From NCBI GenBank assembly GCA_900770445.1, contig CAAGKO010000027.1:1-32767 (forward strand): DNA of 32,767 nucleotides. The letters run 5' to 3'. The stretch is from an uncultured Oribacterium sp. (lineage in GTDB: Bacteria; Bacillota; Clostridia; Lachnospirales; Lachnospiraceae). Below the pieces are notes generated by a model. The model had not been told where the DNA came from. It did not search any database and saw only the letters and a program-made list of their open reading frames with translations. Shown here piece by piece: positions 15,747 to 23,379 of this stretch. The position numbers and the translations under genes were made by a program. Position 1 is the first letter of the stretch. Every line of letters starts with the position of its first letter.

Positions 15747-16244
15747 ATGGCGAAGCACAGTACGAGAAACCAGCGTCTGGGCTGGGTTCTTTTCGTCCTT
15801 TATCTGGGCGTGCTGTTCTACCTCATGTTCTTCGCGGACATGGCGGAGCGGGGCCTCGGCGTGAAGGAAAACTATACCTATAATCTGAAGCCGTTTGTGG
15901 AAATCAAACGGTATCTTTTTTATGCGTCGCAAATCGGATTCCGAGGCGTGTTCCTGAACCTGTACGGGAACATCCTCGGATTTATGCCGTTTGGCTTCAT
16001 CCTCGGCGTGATCAGCTCACGCTGCCGCAAGCACTGGTACGACGCGGTGATCTGCACCTATCTCCTCAGCTACGCGATCGAGATGATCCAGCTGATTTTT
16101 CGCGCCGGAAGCTGCGACGTCGACGACATCATCCTGAACACCCTCGGCGGCACCCTCGGCTACATCGCCTTTCACATCGTCCAGCACGAACGCATCCGCC
16201 ACTACTTTCTGAAACACCCGAAGAAGAAACGACCGCAGCAGTAG
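15747..16244 (+). CDS. VanZ-like family membrane protein
   Basis: The 165-residue protein has about four transmembrane segments and the VanZ-like blocks: YNLKPFVEIKRY, then NLYGNILGFMPFGFILG, then YAIEMIQLIFRAGSCDVDDI and LNTLGGTLGY. The prototype, VanZ of Enterococcus, gives low-level teicoplanin resistance, but most members have unknown roles and this call implies no resistance. It starts four bases after the 49-residue membrane protein and has no good Shine-Dalgarno site, which suggests re-initiation. It ends in a lysine-rich cytoplasmic tail. The next gene follows after 56 bases containing a repeated palindromic motif. Confidence 0.85.
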   Translation: MAKHSTRNQRLGWVLFVLYLGVLFYLMFFADMAERGLGVKENYTYNLKPFVEIKRYLFYASQIGFRGVFLNLYGNILGFMPFGFILGVISSRCRKHWYDAVICTYLLSYAIEMIQLIFRAGSCDVDDIILNTLGGTLGYIAFHIVQHERIRHYFLKHPKKKRPQQ

Positions 16245-16251
16245 CGGAAGA

Positions 16252-16281
16252 AGCCGAGGGGGCTGACCCCATAAACTACCG
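16252..16281 (+). repeat. Intergenic repeat copy 1 (GGGG-CTGA-CCCC type)
   Basis: The block AGCCGAGGGGGCTGACCCC is followed by ATAAACTACCG. Its first 21 bases match 16641-16661 with two differences, and its last 17 (GACCCCATAAACTACCG) are repeated exactly at 16704-16720. It forms a small GGGG/CCCC hairpin. Confidence 0.6.
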
Positions 16282-16300
16282 AGAAAGAATAGACGTAACT

Positions 16301-16627
16301 ATGGCCAAAAAGAAAAGATATAATTATATAAAGAAGAAAATCGCGCGTGGTACCTGGCCGTGCATCCTGACGATGCTGCTGGCCCTGGGACTCCTGCTCG
16401 CGACCCTCGCACTGTCGGTGCACTTCCAGGGCCAGGGACCGATGCTTCTGGGTGCGCTCGGCTTCAGCTCCATCGTGATGTCCATCCTCTCGATCTACTT
16501 CCTGATCCTGGCCCTCCACGACAGCGAGAAAAATTACCTCCCGGTCCGCATCGGCGGCATCCTCGCCATCTGCGTACTGCTGGTCTGGATCATTTTCATC
16601 GCCCTCGGCCTGAAGGCGATGGCCTGA
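16301..16627 (+). CDS. Small membrane protein, probably three transmembrane segments
   Basis: The 108-residue protein starts with a very basic cytoplasmic N-terminus (MAKKKRYNYIKKKIARG), followed by three hydrophobic segments at about 19-42, 47-70 and 82-106. The pattern SSIVMSILSIYFLILALHDSEKN separates segments two and three. It resembles small uncharacterised membrane proteins of Lachnospiraceae (possibly the DUF6142 group, from memory only). There is no strong ribosome-binding site. Its neighbours are the VanZ-like gene upstream and the aminopeptidase gene downstream, both on the same strand, with repeated palindromes in both gaps. No function can be given. Confidence 0.7.
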   Translation: MAKKKRYNYIKKKIARGTWPCILTMLLALGLLLATLALSVHFQGQGPMLLGALGFSSIVMSILSIYFLILALHDSEKNYLPVRIGGILAICVLLVWIIFIALGLKAMA

Positions 16628-16640
16628 CGGTCTCCCGCGA

Positions 16641-16720
16641 AGCCGAGGGGCCTGAACCCATCGAGGATAGAGCGACCACTTTAAGAAATTCGTAATGGGG
16701 TCAGACCCCATAAACTACCG
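16641..16720 (+). repeat. Intergenic repeat copy 2, split into two parts
   Basis: AGCCGAGGGGCCTGAACCC at 16641 matches the start of copy 1. After about 40 unrelated bases, GACCCCATAAACTACCG at 16704-16720 matches its end exactly. Here the second part sits in a perfect palindrome ATGGGGT-CAG-ACCCCAT (16695-16711). Confidence 0.6.
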
Positions 16721-16762
16721 GGAAGCGATGACGACCCGTCACCACTTCCCAGAAGGAATACT

Positions 16763-18964
16763 ATGGAACGATATGATGATGTGATTGAGCGGATACGTGA
16801 GATCCCGGGGGAGCATGCGCTGAGTGCACCTTTCCAGGCATACTTCACGGCGGCTGCAGAATTTATTTTATTACTGGATGCGTTTATGAAGGCGTGCGCG
16901 GCAGGCGGATCACGGAGTGCAGCTGCGTATGGGACCGTATCCGCACCGGCGGTGCCAACGTCTGACTGGATGCCCGTTGCAGAGCTTCGGCGCTGGAATG
17001 CAGCGCTGTATGCGGAAGCCGCGGAGCGCTACGAGGATTCCTACCTGAATCCGAGGGTGGCGGTAGCGAAGCTGGGACCGATCGGTGCCGAGCTCTCGGC
17101 ACTGTACATGGAGCTGCAGGGACTGATTCTGTCGGCCTACCAGCAGGATCTCGAGGACATCGTCTGCGTGCTCGAGACCTTCGTACAGGTTTACTGCATG
17201 TTCACCTCGGCACGGGAGGAGTATCTGGCTTCCTGCCCTGCGTCTGCTGAAGATCCGGCGCCTGCCATGGCACACCTGACCCCTGCTGCCGACCAGGATT
17301 CTGTCACAAGCAGTCAGACCTCGGCAGATACCCCGATGGCAGGCACCCCGGATACGAAGCAGCTCCGCGACGTCCTCTACAGCTATGCCCACGATTATTC
17401 CGAGGATTTCCTTCAGCGGAAGATGGATGCGATGTACATCCCGGCGCGTTCCTACGCGCGTCAGCTGATCCTCGACCACGATTTCCTGGATCCGGCGGAC
17501 ATCTGCCGCATCGGCTACTATGTCTCCGACACCGCGCTCCGGACGGCGGAATTTATCGCGAAGCTGCCGGACGACAGCATTGACCGCATGGCGCGGACCT
17601 GGTACCAGGGATTTAAGGATGGTTTCCGCATCCAGGGGAAGCCGTACGAGAAGAAGTCGGTCGTCGAGTTCAGCTACCCGGCGGGCTTCGAGCGCGTGGT
17701 GAAGCGCACCGCGGCACTCTTCGCGGAGGATGGCTTCGACTTCACGATCCCGCTGCGCCCGCAGCATTTCCTGACGCGCACCCCGGGCCGGAGCCGCCAG
17801 CTCTACGAGAGCCCGAATCCGCAGATGGATTTCGACCACAGCTACGACCTCGCCCTCGTGATGGGGGACCGCATCTGCGCCCGCATGCTCGAGGAGCAGC
17901 GCCGGATTTTCCATTCCTACGGGGACGAGATCGGCCGCTACGCGGGTCCGGTCGTGATGGAAAGCTTCGGCGCGCCGGCGTTCGAGCCGGTGGAGGAGCC
18001 CGCGCGGCTTCGCTTCACGACGCACCAGTCCGAGGTGTACGGTCACTACCAGAACAGCGTGCAGCTGATCGTGCATGAATTCGTGCGCGAGGAAGAGCGC
18101 TCGTTCACGATCATCGCCTGGCCGCTCCCGACGATCGGTCCGGATTTCGAGGCGATTTTCCGCGAGACGGAGGCAGTCAACACCCTGTCCTCCGCAGCGT
18201 ACCGTCCGGTGCAGGAGTGTCTGATCGCCGCCCTGGACCAGGCGCGCACCGTCCATATCCTGGGGAAGGGCAATGCAACCGACCTCTGCGTACATCTCCA
18301 CCCGCTGGCGGATCCTGCCCGCGAGACGAATTTCGAGAACTGCCTCTCGGATGTGAATATCCCGCTCGGTGAAGTCTTTACCTCGCCGCAGCTCGAAGGC
18401 ACCTCCGGTGTGCTGAACGTCCGCTCCGTGTTTATCGAGGGCTTCCGATTCCGGGATCTCCGAATCCGCTTCGAGGATGGTCGCGTCGCCGACTACAGCT
18501 GCGCGAATTTCCCGGACCCGGAGCAGGGCCGTGCACTCATGCGCAAGGTGATCTTCGGAGAGAAGGAGCGCCTGCCGATGGGTGAGTTCGCGATCGGCAC
18601 GAACACTCGCGCCTACCGGATGGCACGGCGCTACGGTATCGGTGCCCTGATGCCGATCCTCATCGCGGAGAAGACCGGCCCGCACTTCGCGGTCGGCGAC
18701 ACCTGCTACTCCTTCATGGAAGACATGCATCTCTATAATCCGGATGGCAAGGAGCTCGTCGCAAAGGACAACAGCTGCTCGATCCTCCGGAAGACAGAGC
18801 CGGAGAAGGCCTACTTCGCCGTGCACACTGACATCACGATCCCGTACGACGAGCTCGACCGTATCACCGCGATCCGCGCCGACGGCTCGGAGATCCCGAT
18901 CATCGCCGGCGGCCGCTTCGTCCTCGCCGGAACCGAGATATTAAACGAAGCGCTGGACGCTTGA
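16763..18964 (+). CDS. M29-type metallo-aminopeptidase with long N-terminal extension
   Basis: It probably removes N-terminal residues from peptides in the cytoplasm. The C-terminal third has the M29 (AmpS/AmpT) blocks: ENCLSDVNIPLGEVFTSPQL (metal Glu near residue 536), MGEFAIGTNT (Glu near 608), EKTGPHFAVGDTCYS (His near 640) and VHTDITI (His and Asp near 687 and 689). No signal peptide is seen. At 733 residues it is much longer than classical M29 enzymes of about 410. The N-terminal 300 residues are unassigned and include a low-complexity Ala/Pro/Thr/Ser insert at about residues 172-208. AGAAGGAA precedes the ATG. The family call is firm for the C-terminal part; substrate range is unknown. 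Confidence 0.85.
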   Translation: MERYDDVIERIREIPGEHALSAPFQAYFTAAAEFILLLDAFMKACAAGGSRSAAAYGTVSAPAVPTSDWMPVAELRRWNAALYAEAAERYEDSYLNPRVAVAKLGPIGAELSALYMELQGLILSAYQQDLEDIVCVLETFVQVYCMFTSAREEYLASCPASAEDPAPAMAHLTPAADQDSVTSSQTSADTPMAGTPDTKQLRDVLYSYAHDYSEDFLQRKMDAMYIPARSYARQLILDHDFLDPADICRIGYYVSDTALRTAEFIAKLPDDSIDRMARTWYQGFKDGFRIQGKPYEKKSVVEFSYPAGFERVVKRTAALFAEDGFDFTIPLRPQHFLTRTPGRSRQLYESPNPQMDFDHSYDLALVMGDRICARMLEEQRRIFHSYGDEIGRYAGPVVMESFGAPAFEPVEEPARLRFTTHQSEVYGHYQNSVQLIVHEFVREEERSFTIIAWPLPTIGPDFEAIFRETEAVNTLSSAAYRPVQECLIAALDQARTVHILGKGNATDLCVHLHPLADPARETNFENCLSDVNIPLGEVFTSPQLEGTSGVLNVRSVFIEGFRFRDLRIRFEDGRVADYSCANFPDPEQGRALMRKVIFGEKERLPMGEFAIGTNTRAYRMARRYGIGALMPILIAEKTGPHFAVGDTCYSFMEDMHLYNPDGKELVAKDNSCSILRKTEPEKAYFAVHTDITIPYDELDRITAIRADGSEIPIIAGGRFVLAGTEILNEALDA

Positions 18965-18988
18965 CATAAGGGAATGCTCAGCTATGAG
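18961..18988 (+). promoter_or_regulatory. Possible promoter of the D-Ala-D-Ala carboxypeptidase gene
   Basis: A perfect TTGACA (18961-18966) overlaps the stop codon of the aminopeptidase gene and is followed after 16 bases by TATGAG (18983-18988). Downstream, ACAGAAGC and GCTTCTGT form an eight-pair stem in the leader. The -10 box is weak. Confidence 0.35.
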
Positions 18989-19091
18989 GGTATGGAAGGA
19001 ACAGAAGCCATACGGTCTAGAAGTACTGTGCTTCTGTCACCGACCCCCTCCGAACCATATCTGATCTGTTAGCGAAAAGGAAAGAAAACCC

Positions 19092-20723
19092 ATGTTTTAT
19101 CATCATCACGGGCGATGGCGCCGAACCTGCGCTGCCGTCCTCATGACCCTTCTCATATGTACCCTGGGGACGCCGCTCCTCGCGATGCGCGCGTACGCCG
19201 CGTGGAACTTCCCGTATACGGAACTCACCGCCGGTGCCGGCATCGTCCTCGACGCGGACACCGGTGCGGTCCTGTTTCAGAAGAACATGCACGAAAAGAT
19301 GGCCCCGGCGTCGATCACGAAGGTGCTGACCGCACTCGTGGTGCTGGAGCACTGTGACCTCGACGAGCAGGTGACCTTCAGTCATGATGACGTATACAAT
19401 GTCGACGCCGGATCGTCGAATGCCCAGATCGAAGAGGGCGACGTCCTGACGGTACGGGACTGTCTCTACGCACTGCTGCTGAAATCCGCAAATGAGTGCG
19501 GCAATGCACTTGCCTGCCATGTGGCGGGGTCCCGCGAGGCCTTCGCCGACATGATGAATGCGGAGGCGACACGCCTCGGCTGCCAGGACAGCCACTTCGC
19601 AAATCCGTCCGGCCTCTATGCCGAGGATCACTACACCAGTGCCTATGATATGGCGCTGATCGGTGCGGAAGCGATGAAGAACAGGGACTTCCTGGAGATC
19701 GAGTCCCATGCGTCCTATAAGCTGGCGGGGACGATTAAGAATCCGGGTGGGAAGACGGTCTATATGGAACATAAGATGCTTCGGAAGGACACCGCCTATT
19801 CGGATTCCCGTGTCATCGCCGGCAAGACCGGCTATACGAAGCTCGCCGGCAACACGCTGATCACCATGGCGGAGCAGGATGGACGTCATCTGGTGGCTGT
19901 CGTGCTGCAGGATAAAAACCCGACGCACTACGTCGACACGAAGGCGCTGCTGGACCTCGGCTTCAACCAGACGGAGAACCAGCCGGTTTCGGACGCGCTC
20001 TTTAATCGTGAGGAACTTCGAAACCGCTTCGTCGCGGATACCATCGTTGACGAGAGCTGTAAAACCTCCGATATCCATGTCGAGGGCGATGTGCTCCTGT
20101 CTCTGCCGAAGGGCTCGAGTCAGGACGGCATCACGTATAAGCTGAACTATAATCTTCCGTCGTCGGGGATTCCGACGCATACGATTGCGGAGATCGAGTA
20201 CCTCGCAGATGGCGTGACGGTCGGCCGCTACTTCATCCAGAAGGAGCCGACCATCGAGGTTATCCTGCATGAGACCCCGACCAGCACGAAGGTCGCCGTC
20301 GCTACCTCGGTCAGCGTCCTGACCATCGTCGGTGTGATGGCCTTCTTCATCCTCGGCTCTGGCACCGCCGTCGGCCTGAAGAACGTCCATGACGACCGGA
20401 AGCTGAGTCGCCGCATGCAGGAGAAGCGCGCACAGCGCCTCCGCGAGATGGAGATGTCCGAGGAAGAGTTCCTCGCCCTCGTCGAGCGACGCCGCGAACG
20501 GAAGACTTCGTACAGCCGCGAGGATGGATCGCAGCGTGCCCGCGCAGGCGTGGACGAAGTTCGGCTGCGGGAGCAGAAGACTTCGCGTGCCAGAAGCGAA
20601 GTTTCCCAGCTCAGCCTGAAGCAGCGTGCCCGCACGCATATGGAGGATGAACAGCTTCGCGAGCGCCAGTCCACGCACACAGTCCGCGCGGAGCGCAACC
20701 GCAGCCGCAGCCGCCGAAGATAG
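19092..20723 (+). CDS. dacF: D-alanyl-D-alanine carboxypeptidase (PBP5/DacF type) with long charged tail
   Basis: It trims the terminal D-alanine from peptidoglycan pentapeptides outside the membrane. It has a signal peptide (cleavage near MRAYA, residue 36). The three active-site motifs are present: SITK (Ser74, Lys77), SAN (132-134) and KTG (245-247). A C-terminal domain continues to about residue 395. A transmembrane segment (about 401-428) then follows, unlike the amphipathic helix of E. coli PBP5, and after it a cytoplasmic tail of about 115 residues rich in Arg, Glu and Gln (RRMQEKRAQRLREMEMSEEE and similar), ending RSRSRRR. The tail is probably helical and could bind nucleic acid or acidic partners. 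The symbol is given by type; dacA would also fit. Confidence 0.9.
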   Translation: MFYHHHGRWRRTCAAVLMTLLICTLGTPLLAMRAYAAWNFPYTELTAGAGIVLDADTGAVLFQKNMHEKMAPASITKVLTALVVLEHCDLDEQVTFSHDDVYNVDAGSSNAQIEEGDVLTVRDCLYALLLKSANECGNALACHVAGSREAFADMMNAEATRLGCQDSHFANPSGLYAEDHYTSAYDMALIGAEAMKNRDFLEIESHASYKLAGTIKNPGGKTVYMEHKMLRKDTAYSDSRVIAGKTGYTKLAGNTLITMAEQDGRHLVAVVLQDKNPTHYVDTKALLDLGFNQTENQPVSDALFNREELRNRFVADTIVDESCKTSDIHVEGDVLLSLPKGSSQDGITYKLNYNLPSSGIPTHTIAEIEYLADGVTVGRYFIQKEPTIEVILHETPTSTKVAVATSVSVLTIVGVMAFFILGSGTAVGLKNVHDDRKLSRRMQEKRAQRLREMEMSEEEFLALVERRRERKTSYSREDGSQRARAGVDEVRLREQKTSRARSEVSQLSLKQRARTHMEDEQLRERQSTHTVRAERNRSRSRRR

Positions 20724-20881
20724 TTGATTTTCGCAAATGACTGCGTTATAACTATGTAACATTGTTTTTGTGCAATGTTGTTTTGGAAATGGTGTGGAGT
20801 TTGTGAAGAAGTGAATAATAAGTAATGTCGCAGGACATGGAAATGCCTGTTTTGCGAGAAAATGAAAGAGAAAAGACCAGC
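20724..20881 (+). other. Non-coding region after the carboxypeptidase gene
   Basis: It is AT-rich, with ACATTGTTTTTGTGCAATGT (20759-20778), a perfect eight-pair hairpin ACATTG(TT)/(..)CAATGT-like palindrome without a clear T tract after it. No ORF of interest was seen. Confidence 0.4.
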
Positions 20882-20916
20882 AAGGGAGCTGTCGCGTGAG
20901 CGGCAGCTCCCTTTTC
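20882..20916 (+). terminator. Intrinsic terminator before the liv operon
   Basis: AAGGGAGCTGTCGC (20882-20895) pairs with GCGGCAGCTCCCTT (20900-20913), 14 pairs with one wobble and a GTGA loop, followed by TTTTCT. Confidence 0.85.
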
Positions 20917-20982
20917 TGTATTCCAGCCATAACCGGACGCTATGAAACGATGGATTTTATCCAACTTTAGTGAGAATTCCCC

Positions 20983-21010
20983 TTGCATTCGTGCACTGAA
21001 GTGATAAAAT
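20983..21010 (+). promoter_or_regulatory. Promoter of the liv operon
   Basis: TTGCAT (20983-20988) and TAAAAT (21005-21010) are separated by 16 bases. Transcription would start near 21017, giving a leader of about 163 nt before livJ. Confidence 0.6.
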
Positions 21011-21026
21011 AAAGCAAATGTACGAG

Positions 21027-21164
21027 GCGAGCGGACAAACGTCCGCGGTGCTCGCACACAGCAAAGAAGAATGTCCAGACGGAGATTTCGAGCAGGCACC
21101 GCCCGCGTGCATACCACGAAACACTCTTCACGAGGCGAGGGGATTCCGAAATCATCTGGACATT
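21027..21164 (+). promoter_or_regulatory. Structured leader of livJ
   Basis: A first hairpin has GCGGAC/GTCCGC (21031-21046, loop AAAC) extended by GCGA/TCGC. A long-range helix then pairs AATGTCCAGA (21070-21079) with TCTGGACATT (21155-21164) and, after an internal loop, GATTTCG (21084-21090) with CGAAATC (21147-21153). The helix ends three bases before the ribosome-binding site AGGAGGAG, so it could control access to it. No known riboswitch or T-box consensus was recognised. Confidence 0.55.
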
Positions 21165-21179
21165 TCAGAGGAGGAGATT

Positions 21180-22376
21180 ATGAAATTAGCAAAGCTCGTA
21201 TCACTTGGACTTGCAGCGACGATGACCGCATCTCTGGCGGCATGTGGCACTTCTTCTACACCGGCAGCCGGATCGTCTTCCGGAAAGTCCGACGGAAACG
21301 TCATCAAGATCGGCGTATTTGAGCCGACGACCGGTGAGAACGGCGGTGGCGGATTCCAGGAGGTGCTCGGTATGCGTTATGCGAACGAGACCCATAAGAC
21401 GGTGAAGATCGGCGACACCGAGTACACGATCGAGCTTGATGAGGTCGATAACAAGTCGGATAAGACCGAGGCCGTCAGCGCAGCCAACAAGCTGGTCGGC
21501 GATAAGGTCAGCGTCGTGCTCGGTTCCTATGGCTCCGGTGTTTCCATCGCGGCCGGCCAGATTTTCGCTGACGCGAAGATCCCGGCGATCGGCGCATCCT
21601 GCACGAACCCACAGGTTACGCAGGGCAACGACTACTACTTCAGAGTCTGCTTCCTCGATCCGTTCCAGGGCACTGTGATGGCGAACTACGCATACCAGAA
21701 CGGCTACAAGAGTGCAGCTGTCCTGACACAGCTCGGCGATGACTACTCCTCCGGCTTAGGTTCCTTCTTCAAGACCGCATTTGAGAAGCTCGGCGGCACC
21801 GTCGTTGACGAGGAGCAGTTCCAGACCAACCAGACCGATTTCAAGGCTGTGCTTACGAACATCAAGGCAGCGAACCCGGACATCATCTTCGCACCGTCCT
21901 CCATCACGACGGCACCGCTGATCATCAAGCAGGCGCGCGAGCTCGGCATCGAGTCCCTGATCGCCGCTGGTGATACCTGGGAGAACTCCACCATCATCGA
22001 GAATGCAGGCAGCTCTGCAGAGGGCATCGTTCTTTCCACCTTCTTCGATGAGTCCGAGCCGGCCAACGACGAGGCGAAGTCCTTCATCACCGGTTTCAAG
22101 GAGTATCTGACCGCGAACAAGCAGTCCGACGTCATCCCGGCCGTTTCCGCCCTCGGCTATGATGCTTACCTCGCAGCATACCATGCGATCGAGAAGGCAC
22201 AGTCCACCGATGGTGAGGCGATCAAGGAAGCTCTGAAGGGTGTTTCCTTCGACGGTGTTACCGGCTCCGGCATCAGCTTCGATGAGAATGGTGATGCAAA
22301 CAAGGATATGGCCTTCATCAAGACCGTAAAGGACGGTAAGTTCGAGTTCCTGACCACCACAACCGTTCAGAACTAA
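21180..22376 (+). CDS. livJ: Branched-chain amino-acid ABC transporter, substrate-binding lipoprotein
   Basis: It captures the substrate outside the membrane and hands it to the LivHM permease. ATG 21180 (398 residues) is chosen because AGAGGAGGAG precedes it and a lipoprotein signal starts there; the frame is open further upstream but that part lies in the leader. The lipobox is LAAC with Cys22. After a short Ser/Gly linker the mature protein shows the type I periplasmic-binding fold of the LivJ family: IKIGVFEPTTGENGGGG, VVLGSYGSGVSIAAGQIFAD and PQVTQGNDYYFRVCFLD. Substrate is most likely Leu, Ile and Val, but LivJ relatives also bind other amino acids or amides. Confidence 0.93.
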   Translation: MKLAKLVSLGLAATMTASLAACGTSSTPAAGSSSGKSDGNVIKIGVFEPTTGENGGGGFQEVLGMRYANETHKTVKIGDTEYTIELDEVDNKSDKTEAVSAANKLVGDKVSVVLGSYGSGVSIAAGQIFADAKIPAIGASCTNPQVTQGNDYYFRVCFLDPFQGTVMANYAYQNGYKSAAVLTQLGDDYSSGLGSFFKTAFEKLGGTVVDEEQFQTNQTDFKAVLTNIKAANPDIIFAPSSITTAPLIIKQARELGIESLIAAGDTWENSTIIENAGSSAEGIVLSTFFDESEPANDEAKSFITGFKEYLTANKQSDVIPAVSALGYDAYLAAYHAIEKAQSTDGEAIKEALKGVSFDGVTGSGISFDENGDANKDMAFIKTVKDGKFEFLTTTTVQN

Positions 22377-22434
22377 TGAAAGATTCAGCTCCGGGCGGTG
22401 GCACCTGTCGCCACTTCGCCGGCAGCCGATCCGT

Positions 22435-22456
22435 GCAGGAAGGACCGCCTTCCTGC
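22435..22456 (+). terminator. Hairpin between livJ and livH, probable partial terminator
   Basis: GCAGGAAGG (22435-22443) and CCTTCCTGC (22448-22456) form a perfect nine-pair stem with an ACCG loop, followed by ATATTCTATTTAT, a poor T tract. It could end part of the transcripts so that livJ is made in excess over the membrane parts, as is common in binding-protein operons. Confidence 0.5.
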
Positions 22457-22484
22457 ATATTCTATTTATAAAGGGGAAAAACCT

Positions 22485-23366
22485 ATGTCTCTTACAACCT
22501 TCCTGCAGCAGTGTCTGACAGGTATCTCGCTCGGCGGTGCCTACGCACTGATCGCCATCGGCTACACGATGGTGTACGGCATCCTGCGCCTGATCAACTT
22601 CGCCCATGGAGATATCTTCATGATGGCCGGCTACTTCATGATTTTCGCCATGGCGTCGCTGCCATGGTATATCGCCGTTCCGGTGACACTGATCACCACC
22701 ACCGCACTCGGTGTAGGCATTGAGCGCGTCGCCTATAAACCGCTCCGTTCCGCCCCGCGTATGTCCGTCATGATCTCCGCGATCGGCGTGTCCTACCTGC
22801 TGCAGAACCTCGCGACCTATCTCTTCACCGCGCTCCCGATGGGCTACCCGGAGATCCCGGTGCTGAAGCATGTCTATAAGATCGGCGGTCTGTCGGCTTC
22901 CTTCGTCACCTTCCTGACGCCGGTGCTGACACTCGTGCTCGTATACTTACTCATCACGCTGATCCAGCATACGAAGATGGGTATGGCGATGCGTGCGGTA
23001 TCGAAGGACTATGAGACCGCGTCCCTCATGGGTATCGACATCAATAAGACGATTTCTCTGACCTTCGCGATCGGTTCCCTGCTCGCCGCGGTCGGCTCCA
23101 TCCTGTATTTCACCGATCGTATGACCGTGTATCCGTATTCCGGATCCCTGCCGGGCATGAAGTGCTTCGTCGCTGCCGTATTCGGCGGTATCGGCTCGAT
23201 CCCGGGTGCGGTCGTCGGCGGCTTCCTGATCGGCCTCGGTGAGACGGCGCTCGTCGCCGCGGGCTACTCCACCTTCTCGGATGCCTTCACCTTCGTCATC
23301 CTGATCGTCGTGCTGCTCGTGCGGCCGACCGGACTCTTCGGCGAGAAGACCACGAACAAGGTATAA
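22485..23366 (+). CDS. livH: Branched-chain amino-acid ABC transporter permease LivH
   Basis: It is one of the two membrane channel subunits. The start at 22485 (293 residues) is chosen because AAGGGG precedes it and homology begins there; the open frame reaches further upstream. The N-terminal block GISLGGAYALIAIGYTMVYG and INFAHGDIFMMAGY is the LivH signature, and about eight hydrophobic segments follow. The EAA-like cytoplasmic loop that meets the ATPases is in MRAVSKDYETASLMGIDI. The stop is 13 bases before livM, in one operon. Confidence 0.93.
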   Translation: MSLTTFLQQCLTGISLGGAYALIAIGYTMVYGILRLINFAHGDIFMMAGYFMIFAMASLPWYIAVPVTLITTTALGVGIERVAYKPLRSAPRMSVMISAIGVSYLLQNLATYLFTALPMGYPEIPVLKHVYKIGGLSASFVTFLTPVLTLVLVYLLITLIQHTKMGMAMRAVSKDYETASLMGIDINKTISLTFAIGSLLAAVGSILYFTDRMTVYPYSGSLPGMKCFVAAVFGGIGSIPGAVVGGFLIGLGETALVAAGYSTFSDAFTFVILIVVLLVRPTGLFGEKTTNKV

Positions 23367-23379
23367 GGAGGAAGCAGCG

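Noticed and set aside
16910..18826. 638-residue open frame antisense to the aminopeptidase gene
   Set aside because: It is a shadow caused by codon bias; the sense frame has conserved M29 motifs and a ribosome-binding site.
21091..21110. T-box in the livJ leader, from GGCACCGC
   Set aside because: Only eight bases resemble the consensus. The upstream AGGGT part, the stem I motifs and a terminator are missing.
21018..21179. N-terminal extension of LivJ (54 residues)
   Set aside because: It would place the lipoprotein signal inside the protein; the strong ribosome-binding site and signal peptide fix the start at 21180.
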